DNA of 39,299 nucleotides from Candidatus Pacearchaeota archaeon (lineage in GTDB: Archaea; Nanobdellota; Nanobdellia; Pacearchaeales; GW2011-AR1), in NCBI GenBank assembly GCA_017608305.1, contig JAFCGC010000010.1, forward strand, positions 1 through 39,299, written 5' to 3'. The translations under genes were made by a program, and so were the position numbers. Positions within the stretch are counted from its first letter, which is position 1. Every line of letters starts with the position of its first letter. The notes below the pieces were generated by a model. It saw only the letters and a program-made list of their open reading frames with translations, had not been told where the DNA came from and did no database searches. Shown here piece by piece: positions 33,723 through 39,299 of this stretch.

Positions 33723-33752
33723 AAAAAGGAGAATTATTTGATCTATAAAAAA

Positions 33753-33917
33753 CTAACTTCTAAAGCGATTAAATATTAATCCAATAGCAATAACTACTAA
33801 AATAACTGGAAGCCAAGGAAGGTTAATTGTCCAATAACCTAATTCACTAAAAAGCCATACCAGTGCAAAAACTAGTAATATTATTGCTAACACAGGAAAT
33901 TTTGGTTTTGTTGTCAT
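33753..33917 (-). CDS. Small two-helix membrane protein
   Basis: 54 residues starting MTTKPKFPVLAIILLVFALV, with a short loop SELGYWTINLPWLP and a second helix ending NRFRS. The pattern (helix, Gly/Trp/Pro loop, helix, basic end) resembles the two-helix domain found in LiaF/LiaI-like and DUF5668 proteins. The frame lies cleanly in the gap between its neighbours, starts with ATG and ends with TAG. Small size limits certainty. The function is unknown. Confidence 0.6.
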   Translation of the reverse strand: MTTKPKFPVLAIILLVFALVWLFSELGYWTINLPWLPVILVVIAIGLIFNRFRS

Positions 33918-33952
33918 TATAAAGAAAAATTTTTATTGTTTTTAAAATTATC

Positions 33953-34246
33953 TTAGGGCAGTCCTGTAGCCATAGTTATAGCAGAAACATATGTTCCAAG
34001 TTTTGAATTACACTTGCCACAATAAACATTTTTTACGAGGCTTACAGAGAAATCATCAACTTTTGGCCTTCCAGGAATAAATCTTTTTTCATTTGGACAG
34101 TGGTATGCTGTTTCAGAACAACCTTTCTTAGAGCATTCATAAAATTCCACACCATTTAGGTTATCCCAATCCGCCTTTTTAAAATTGTGTTTATGACTTC
34201 TTTTGCCAGGAATATCTTTTAGTTTATCATAAAGTTTTAAGGTCAT
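33953..34246 (-). CDS. Small zinc-ribbon-like protein
   Basis: 97 residues. Two cysteine pairs look like metal ligands: YECSKKGCSETAYHCPN (C-x4-C, with further His and Cys) and YCGKCNSKLG (C-x2-C) near the end. The N-terminus is basic. This is the layout of a zinc ribbon, but I cannot assign a family or partner. It has its own TATA-like promoter (AATATATTTTATAAATC region) on the minus strand between 34247 and 34300. Confidence 0.6.
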   Translation of the reverse strand: MTLKLYDKLKDIPGKRSHKHNFKKADWDNLNGVEFYECSKKGCSETAYHCPNEKRFIPGRPKVDDFSVSLVKNVYCGKCNSKLGTYVSAITMATGLP

Positions 34247-34300
34247 TTATTAAATCTAGAATTAAGGTTTTTAATACTTTTATATTGTAAAAAATATATT

Positions 34301-34486
34301 TTATAAATCCCGAGCCTGAAGAGTTCTTCTCCCATTAGCCTCGGCTCTTTTAATAGCCTCTGTTAACATCTCTTCAACTTTTCTTTCCATAGCTGTTCCA
34401 ACTTCTTCAGCAACACTACTTACAGCATTTTTTTTATCTAATTCCTTCACTACTTTTTTAATGTTTGATTTTACAATCAATGCCAT
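34301..34486 (-). CDS. DUF1931-type histone-fold protein
   Basis: 61 residues: MALIVKSNIKKVVKELDKKN at the start and AEANGRRTLQARDL at the end, with a histone-fold middle helix (VEEMLTEAIKRAE). The RRT..ARD end is the second loop and last helix start of the histone fold, as in the DUF1931 family common in DPANN. It probably binds DNA as a dimer. It follows the toxin gene by three bases, so it appears to be part of the toxin-antitoxin operon, which is unusual. Confidence 0.82.
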   Translation of the reverse strand: MALIVKSNIKKVVKELDKKNAVSSVAEEVGTAMERKVEEMLTEAIKRAEANGRRTLQARDL

Positions 34487-34489
34487 TTT

Positions 34490-34771
34490 TTAGTTTTTAG
34501 GCCTCCACTTATATACTTTATCATGGTGATCAAAGTAATAAATAATTATCATTTTACTTACATGATCTATTTTGAAAACAAGGACAAAATGTTTATCAAT
34601 ATGCACCCTATTAAATGTTTGTAAAGGTTTTTTTAAAAATTTATAATCATGATTAGGATTTTTCCTTATTTTTTCAATCTTTTTATCTATGATCTTCAAT
34701 TGAGTTTGATTTTTCTTTGTTAATTTACTAAATATCACATCAACTTCTTTTTTTACCTCTAAGCGATACAT
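34490..34771 (-). CDS. RelE/ParE-family toxin
   Basis: 93 residues with the fold order of RelE/ParE proteins: basic start YRLEVKKEVDVIFSKLTKKN, helices IDKKIEKIRKNPNHDYKFLK, then strands RVHIDKHFVLVFKI and IIIYYFDHHDKVYKW. The LVFKI...YYFDHHDKVY strand pair is typical. RelE-type members cut mRNA on the ribosome; ParE-type inhibit gyrase; which applies cannot be told here. It starts one base after the antitoxin stop, so the pair is coupled. Confidence 0.85.
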   Translation of the reverse strand: MYRLEVKKEVDVIFSKLTKKNQTQLKIIDKKIEKIRKNPNHDYKFLKKPLQTFNRVHIDKHFVLVFKIDHVSKMIIIYYFDHHDKVYKWRPKN

Positions 34772-34772
34772 T

Positions 34773-35006
34773 TTATTTTAATCCATATCTTTTAGAGAAA
34801 TCTTTAATCCTAATGGTTTTTTGTTTTTCAATTTCTTTAATCTTTTTTATGAATTCAGAACGTAATTCAGGTTCACCTTCTTGTTCAATATATTTACTAA
34901 CTACTATTTCTATGGCTTCTCCTTTATCTTTAAGACCGTGTCTAGCTTTGACTATATTTAAAACCCTATTAGTATTTTCGTCTATTTTTACAAGAGCATT
35001 TACCAT
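34773..35006 (-). CDS. DUF2683-like antitoxin (ribbon-helix-helix)
   Basis: 77 residues. ALVKIDENTNRVLNIVKARH and GLKDKGEAIEIVVSKYIEQE form a ribbon-helix-helix-like N-terminus, followed by PELRSEFIKKIKEIEKQKTI and IKDFSKRYGLK, a tail typical of the DUF2683 family paired with RelE-like toxins. It would neutralise the toxin and repress its own promoter. The perfect palindrome 35017-35031 lies just upstream. Gene order antitoxin-then-toxin is normal for type II systems. Confidence 0.85.
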   Translation of the reverse strand: MVNALVKIDENTNRVLNIVKARHGLKDKGEAIEIVVSKYIEQEGEPELRSEFIKKIKEIEKQKTIRIKDFSKRYGLK

Positions 35007-35016
35007 CTTATTTATC

Positions 35017-35048
35017 CTTAGTTGAACTAAGTCAAACTTATTTATAAA
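35017..35048 (-). promoter_or_regulatory. Promoter with palindromic operator of the toxin-antitoxin operon
   Basis: A perfect palindrome CTTAGTT-G-AACTAAG (35017-35031) lies between a TATA-like TTTATAAATAAG (on this strand, about 35037-35048) and the antitoxin ATG. The start site should fall inside or beside the palindrome. This is the classical position of an operator for an autoregulating antitoxin. Confidence 0.65.
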
Positions 35049-35076
35049 TGTTTTGGTTAATGAGAATTATTTTTCT

Positions 35077-36567
35077 TTATTTCGCTTGATTTAGTAATTT
35101 AATTATTTTATCAACACCTGTGGTAAGAATTAATGTAGCTAGCCTAGGTCCTTTAGATTTGTTGATTATAACCCTATAAGCAGCATTAAAAAATTCAGTG
35201 TTTGTCATACCAATTTCTTGCGAAATTTCGTAAAAATTATTAAATAATTCTTTCTCTGTGTGTTTTTTCTTTCCATTTAAAACACTCTTTAACCTCATCA
35301 TAGCTTTTTTTTCTTTTGCAGTTAATTTTATTTGAATTTTTGTTTGCACTTCAAATTTCATATCTTCTTCTGCATATTTTTCTAACCAATTTTTAACTCT
35401 CTCTGCTCTAGCTTTATCTTTTGCCTCTATTTTTTTGCCTGTTTGAATAAGGTTTATAAGATGTCTAAAACTTGACTTTTCGGATTTTTTCTTAGAAATT
35501 TTACCCACTTGAGATAATTCATAAATTCTTTTTTCCCATTTGTTTACTTTTTTTTCATAATATTTGGTTTCTAGTTTATCATAATCTTCATATATTTTAA
35601 TTACATCATTATCAAAACTTATTTGAAAACCTGTTTTTGGTTTTGTCCCAACAAATAAATATCTTAAAAGTTCAGGCTCATAAATTTCTAAAACATCATT
35701 AATAGTAAGGGCGTTTCCAGAAGATCCTGAAAATTCAGCCCCACCTTTTATTTTTATCCAATCATAAAAAACATACATAGGGGAATCATACTCATAAATT
35801 TCTTTTACAATTTCTCTGCCTGTTGTAAAACTTCCTCCCTTAACACTTAAATCAATTCCCCCAGGTTCAAAATCAACTTTTTCATAAAACCATCTCATTG
35901 GCCAATCAACTCTCCAAGGAGCCTTAACAATGCCTTTTTTTCTAATATCAATTTTGTCTTTATGACCACACTTACATTCATACTCTACCTCATACCCTTT
36001 AGCACTAATAATTTTTGTAGAATCTTTTTTACATTTTTCACAAAAAACCATTATAGGATACCAGTCTTTTGCTAATGGTTCTTTTCTGTATTTATTTAGA
36101 ATTTTTATAATTTCTTTACGTTTATCAATTGCAATCTTTATCAAATCAGCGTATTTACATTTTTTATTCATAATACTTTGCTGAATAAATTCAGGTTTAA
36201 CCCCCACTTTTGGTAATTGTCCTTCAAATTGTCCTTCAAGGAATCTTGCATAACTTTTTTTCTTACTAAAAGGAGAAGGAAAATCACTCACAGACATTCC
36301 AATATATTTTTCATAAGATTTAGGTATATTTGCAGGAACTTTTCTAAATCTATCAAAATCATCCCAAGAATAAATAAATCTTGTTTTTTTACCTTTGTCT
36401 CTTAAGGCTCTTATGACTAATTCTGTTGTTATTACATCTCTAAAATTCCCAATATGAACTGTTCCAGAAAGTCCTGTTCCAGAGGCACAAGTATAAACTT
36501 TTTTCCTTGGATTTTTCTTTATTATTTGATCTGCAATTTGATCTGCCCAATAAAACTTTTCTGTCAT
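35077..36567 (-). CDS. lysS: Lysyl-tRNA synthetase, class I
   Basis: 496 residues, near the usual archaeal class I length. It charges tRNA-Lys. Motifs include HIGN at 38-41 (the HIGH signature), a CEKC...CKCGH zinc-binding-like segment (176-202), the WPMRW catalytic-core block, and GSSGN (281-285) in place of KMSKS, as is usual for class I LysRS. A C-terminal helical anticodon-binding part follows. It is the archaeal and spirochaete form, not the class II enzyme of most bacteria. It shares a short divergent promoter region (36568-36617) with ThpR. Confidence 0.96.
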   Translation of the reverse strand: MTEKFYWADQIADQIIKKNPRKKVYTCASGTGLSGTVHIGNFRDVITTELVIRALRDKGKKTRFIYSWDDFDRFRKVPANIPKSYEKYIGMSVSDFPSPFSKKKSYARFLEGQFEGQLPKVGVKPEFIQQSIMNKKCKYADLIKIAIDKRKEIIKILNKYRKEPLAKDWYPIMVFCEKCKKDSTKIISAKGYEVEYECKCGHKDKIDIRKKGIVKAPWRVDWPMRWFYEKVDFEPGGIDLSVKGGSFTTGREIVKEIYEYDSPMYVFYDWIKIKGGAEFSGSSGNALTINDVLEIYEPELLRYLFVGTKPKTGFQISFDNDVIKIYEDYDKLETKYYEKKVNKWEKRIYELSQVGKISKKKSEKSSFRHLINLIQTGKKIEAKDKARAERVKNWLEKYAEEDMKFEVQTKIQIKLTAKEKKAMMRLKSVLNGKKKHTEKELFNNFYEISQEIGMTNTEFFNAAYRVIINKSKGPRLATLILTTGVDKIIKLLNQAK

Positions 36568-36617
36568 AATTATTCAAGTAAATAAATCTTTATAAATTAT
36601 TTGACTTTTTTTATTAA

Positions 36618-37154
36618 ATGAAGTATTATATAGGACATCTAGCAGGAACAAAACTCCAGAAAACATGCAAAACTTTTTTTAATGAACTATCTAGTAAATT
36701 TAACCTAGAAGGGGTTATTAAAAAAGAGAGGATGCCCCATATTACTCTTAAAGCTGCTTTTGAGAGAGAATATATAAATGATATAGAAACATATCTAGAA
36801 AATTTTTGTAATGAAACTTGTTCTTCTACTTTTCTTATAAATAAATTTGGAAATTTTGGAAAAGACATTATTTTTTTAGATACAATCCCCTCAGAAATAA
36901 TGAAAATAACCTTTGAGAGATTCTTAAAGGGATTAAGGGACTTACCAAATATTTCTTTTGGAGAATTTGATACCCCGAATAAACATTTGCACATTACTTT
37001 AATGAAAAATAAAGAATTAGGAAATAAATTTAATGAAATTCAGGAATATGTTTCTGGTTTAAATCTTTCTATTTATTCTGGATTTAATAATATAACTCTT
37101 TTTAAAAAACAAGGAAATAAAATTTTAATTCATAAAACTTATCCTCTTCTATAA
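36618..37154 (+). CDS. thpR: 2H phosphoesterase (ThpR-like RNA 2',3'-cyclic phosphodiesterase)
   Basis: 178 residues, the family length. The two H-x-T motifs are PHITLK (His41, Thr43) and HLHITLMK (His125, Thr127), in the order and distance expected for the 2H fold. ThpR members open 2',3'-cyclic phosphates of RNA and can join tRNA halves in vitro. Its 3' end overlaps RNase HI by 16 bp on the other strand. A TATA-like TTTATAAATTATTT about 20-30 bp upstream serves it. Confidence 0.88.
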   Translation: MKYYIGHLAGTKLQKTCKTFFNELSSKFNLEGVIKKERMPHITLKAAFEREYINDIETYLENFCNETCSSTFLINKFGNFGKDIIFLDTIPSEIMKITFERFLKGLRDLPNISFGEFDTPNKHLHITLMKNKELGNKFNEIQEYVSGLNLSIYSGFNNITLFKKQGNKILIHKTYPLL

Positions 37155-37567
37155 ATTTTCCTAAAACCCCTTTTGTTTAATTCCTCATTAGCCAAAGCAT
37201 CTGCAACTTGTTGAAATTTATTCCACCGACTAACATGTAAATACCTTATTTTTTTAAAATTATCTTGTAGTTTTTGGACCTTACAAAATAATTCTCTTAA
37301 TTTTTCATTTTTCACCCTATATTTACCTAAAAGTTGTTTGACTACAAGTTCTGAATCAAGAAGACATGTAACTTCTTTTTTTGTAAATTTAGACGATAAT
37401 TCAAGAGCTTTAATTAGGGCTTCATATTCTGCAATGTTGTTTGTTACTCTTCTTCCAATAAAAGCACTATATCTAGTAAGGATCTTGCCCTCTTTTCTAA
37501 CAATAACTCCTATTGCTCCTGGTCCTGGATTTCCACGTGCTCCGCCATCTGAGTTGGTGTAGATCAT
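37139..37567 (-). CDS. rnhA: Ribonuclease HI
   Basis: 142 residues. Catalytic acids are in place: Asp7 in TNSDGGARGNPGPGAIG, Glu47 in NNIAEYEALIKAL, Asp71 in CLLDSELVVKQLL and Asp123 in VADALANEEL. The last part, HVSRWNKFQQVADALANEEL, is the usual final helix. It removes RNA from RNA:DNA hybrids, such as primers and R-loops. There is no extra domain, so it is a minimal enzyme. The acylphosphatase gene upstream is 12 bp away. Confidence 0.95.
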   Translation of the reverse strand: MIYTNSDGGARGNPGPGAIGVIVRKEGKILTRYSAFIGRRVTNNIAEYEALIKALELSSKFTKKEVTCLLDSELVVKQLLGKYRVKNEKLRELFCKVQKLQDNFKKIRYLHVSRWNKFQQVADALANEELNKRGFRKIYRRG

Positions 37568-37579
37568 TTTCCTCTTTTC

Positions 37580-37855
37580 TTAAAAGTGTAATATTTTAAA
37601 TGACTTAAGATCTTGAAATCTTTCAGGTTTAATATCAATTTTTTTTATTTGAGAATGACGTGGGCCTTTTTCACATAATTTAATCATTTTATTAACATCA
37701 TCAACATTTCCTTCAAGAAAAACCTCAATTCTTCCATCTTCTAGGTTTCTCACAAAACCCTTAACATTATAACGCTCAGCATTTTCTTTAATAAATCCCC
37801 TAAAAAACACCCCTTGCACTGTTCCATGAATATAAACCCTCACTGTTTTTTTCAT
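37580..37855 (-). CDS. acyP: Acylphosphatase
   Basis: 91 residues, exactly the family size. The phosphate-binding loop GTVQGVFFRGF with Arg19 and the catalytic Asn37 in GFVRNLEDGRIEV are both present. It hydrolyses the carboxyl-phosphate bond of acyl phosphates in the cytoplasm. It probably shares an mRNA with RNase HI, with little to suggest a functional link. Confidence 0.95.
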   Translation of the reverse strand: MKKTVRVYIHGTVQGVFFRGFIKENAERYNVKGFVRNLEDGRIEVFLEGNVDDVNKMIKLCEKGPRHSQIKKIDIKPERFQDLKSFKILHF

Positions 37856-37872
37856 ACTATAGAAAGTTTGGG

Positions 37873-37952
37873 CTAGTTTATTAATTTTATTAGTATAGAA
37901 TTATCTTGATATCTTACTCCTTCTAATAAGAGGTAAACCCCTGTTTCTTCAT
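37873..37952 (-). other. Possible tiny frameshifted ORF between trmY and acyP
   Basis: After a TATA-like TTTAAATAAG near 37974-37983, an ATG (37952) starts a frame that ends after nine codons. One extra G in the GGGG run would give a 26-codon frame starting MKKQGVYLLLEGVRYQDNSI and ending at 37873. It is too short to trust and may be chance. The rest of the 132-bp gap shows nothing else. Confidence 0.2.
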
Positions 37953-37987
37953 TTTTTTTAATCTTATTTTTACTTATTTAAAGCTTA

Positions 37988-38569
37988 TTAAAGATTTCTC
38001 CGATCCAACTCATTATTCACAATTGCAACTGTTTGAGAAGCAAAATACATTTTTGGGCCAACAGTGACAGAAGTTGCAATTGATTTTAATCTTTTTAGCT
38101 CTTTTTTAGGCAATCCATCATGATCTCCTAAAATAAACACACAATTTTCTGAAATATTGGCTTTTCTAATATCTTCTCCTTTTTTATCTAAAATAAAAAT
38201 TTCATTATCTTTACTTAACTTTTCAACAACTCCTAAAAAAGATTTTTTCTCAATAAAACACCCAGGAAAAACTTCTCGTTTTTCACCTTCTTTATATTTG
38301 TAGAGAAGTTTTTGAATAATTTTAGCAACATCTTTTTTTGAAATAGGTGTTTCATCTTTAACTCTTATCTCAATATGTTTTGGTGGATCAGGCATTCCAT
38401 AAAAAACAAAATGAAAAATAATGTCTTTTCTAAAATCATGACTAAGAAAAATTCCTTGAATTAATGAATGAATTGCTATGTCCATTCTTCCAGCTTTCAT
38501 TAAGTTGCCTTGACTAAGTGCTTTGCCAGATGTACTTGCTGACTTTGAAAAATATATGAAATGTTTCAT
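37988..38569 (-). CDS. trmY: tRNA (pseudouridine-54 N1) methyltransferase TrmY
   Basis: 193 residues with the SPOUT-family signatures of TrmY: MKHFIYFSKSASTSGKALSQ at the start, GRMDIAIHSLIQGIFLSHDF, FHFVFYGMPDPPKHIEI, and the knotted SAM-binding end CVFILGDHDGLPKKELKRL, with TSVTVGPKMYFASQTVAIVN. It methylates pseudouridine 54 of archaeal tRNA to 1-methylpseudouridine. The length is normal for archaea. The tyrosine recombinase gene upstream ends one base before its ATG, so the two are probably cotranscribed. Confidence 0.95.
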   Translation of the reverse strand: MKHFIYFSKSASTSGKALSQGNLMKAGRMDIAIHSLIQGIFLSHDFRKDIIFHFVFYGMPDPPKHIEIRVKDETPISKKDVAKIIQKLLYKYKEGEKREVFPGCFIEKKSFLGVVEKLSKDNEIFILDKKGEDIRKANISENCVFILGDHDGLPKKELKRLKSIATSVTVGPKMYFASQTVAIVNNELDRRNL

Positions 38570-38570
38570 T

Positions 38571-39239
38571 TTATAAGTTATCCAAAGGAGACTTTATATT
38601 CTTTATTGAAGCTTGTGAAATTTGTGTGTAAATTTGAGTTGTTTTAATTGAAGAATGCCCAAGAAGTTTTTGAATTATTCTTAAATCTGTACCTGATTCA
38701 AGTAAATGAGTTGCAAAAGAATGCCTTAACAAATGGGGATAAACTCTTTTTTCAATATTAGCTTTTTTTGAAGCATTTTCAACTATTTTGGCTATTGTTT
38801 TTTTAGTAAGTTTTCCTCCCCTATTTGAAGGAAAAAAGATATCTTCTTTTAAAAGGTGATTATATGATTTTAATTCGTTGTTAATTGATTCTGGAATTTT
38901 AACAAACCTATCTTTTTTTCCTTTTCCTAAATTAATTTTTATTAATTTTGATTCAAAATCAAAATTTTGTTTTTTTAAATTAGTTATTTCAGAAACCCTA
39001 AGCCCACAACCATAAAGAAGCTTAAGTATTAAATTATGTTTAATATTTTTAGTATGATTTATCATTTTTTTTATTTCATTAGGCTCTAAAATCTCTGGAA
39101 GTTTATTATTTCTTTTTGGATTAGGAATATCTAATTTTTGATTCAAAATATTCTTGAAAAAATACTTTAATGCAAATATTTTATGTCTTACTGACGAAGG
39201 GTCTTGGTTTTTTAAGGAAAACAACACAAATTTCTTCAC
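38571..39239 (-). CDS. Tyrosine recombinase (XerA/XerC-like), N-terminus uncertain
   Basis: 222 residues from a GTG at 39239. The catalytic set is complete: Arg81 (CGLRVSEI), Lys in [11 protein letters not shown], His169-x-x-Arg172 ([18 protein letters not shown]), His195 (LLGHSSIKT) and Tyr204 (QIYTQIS). It resembles archaeal XerA, which resolves chromosome dimers, more than a viral integrase. The SAM-like N-terminal domain is short: full members are nearer 280 residues. Upstream, in-frame residues continue 11 codons to a TGA, and an ATG at 39294 lies in another frame, so a frameshift or an alternative start near the window edge is possible. Confidence 0.85.
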   Translation of the reverse strand: MKKFVLFSLKNQDPSSVRHKIFALKYFFKNILNQKLDIPNPKRNNKLPEILEPNEIKKMINHTKNIKHNLILKLLYGCGLRVSEITNLKKQNFDFESKLIKINLGKGKKDRFVKIPESINNELKSYNHLLKEDIFFPSNRGGKLTKKTIAKIVENASKKANIEKRVYPHLLRHSFATHLLESGTDLRIIQKLLGHSSIKTTQIYTQISQASIKNIKSPLDNL

Positions 39240-39299
39240 ACTTTCCTTATTAATGTCTTTGTCTTCTACAAATTCCTGTATTCAGAAGAGACATATGTC

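Noticed and set aside
37856-37987. Guide RNA or other small RNA between trmY and acyP
   Set aside because: No convincing C/D or H/ACA boxes or stable fold seen by eye; only the weak frameshifted ORF was noted.

Overview
The window is very AT-rich archaeal DNA. TATA-type promoters sit about 25 bp upstream of many start codons, giving leaderless or short-leader transcripts. The gene content is archaeal: PCNA, a primase, class I lysyl-tRNA synthetase, TrmY, a DUF1931 histone-fold protein and an S-layer protein with an S_layer_C end. The primase small subunit is fused to a PriL-type iron-sulfur domain, as in Nanoarchaeum. There are many single-pass surface proteins and pilin-like proteins. Together these suggest a DPANN archaeon, most likely of the Pacearchaeota/Woesearchaeota group. 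The lineage is inference, because no rRNA gene is present.

Layout. At 1-3.9 kb lie the end of a membrane-anchored surface protein, an archaeosortase-like protease, a DedA membrane protein, two related cysteine-containing single-pass proteins and a family 2 glycosyltransferase. At 4.0-7.5 kb is the S-layer gene with a long leader that carries a 23-codon leader ORF, divergent from a winged-helix regulator whose leader holds 33-bp tandem repeats. At 7.5-11.0 kb are four small pilin-like proteins and a dockerin protein. At 11.2-21.1 kb is the main candidate system. It has two versions of one module, a pilin-like protein followed by very cysteine-rich surface protein(s). One version is a single 1244-residue fusion; in the other the two halves are separate genes with a small lipoprotein-like gene between them. 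The set is headed by a small ribbon-helix-helix-like gene with palindromes in its promoter.

At 21.3-26.2 kb are a membrane protein, PCNA, and an operon of YjbQ, the fused primase and an alpha-toroid surface protein. At 26.3-31.6 kb are a large beta-helix protein with dockerins at both ends, an Lrp/AsnC regulator and another anchored surface protein. At 31.7-35.0 kb are a frameshifted small gene, an HhH surface protein with two conserved unknowns, a PD-(D/E)XK nuclease-like protein, a small two-helix membrane protein, a zinc-ribbon-like protein, and a toxin-antitoxin pair joined to a histone-fold gene. At 35.1-39.3 kb are LysRS, ThpR, RNase HI, acylphosphatase, TrmY and a tyrosine recombinase at the right edge.

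The window mixes a dense cell-surface locus (S-layer, sortase-like processing, glycosyltransferase, pilin-like subunits, dockerins, disulfide-rich proteins) with core information-processing genes. The class III signal peptides imply a prepilin peptidase and assembly ATPase encoded elsewhere. No tRNA, rRNA, CRISPR array or insertion sequence was seen.
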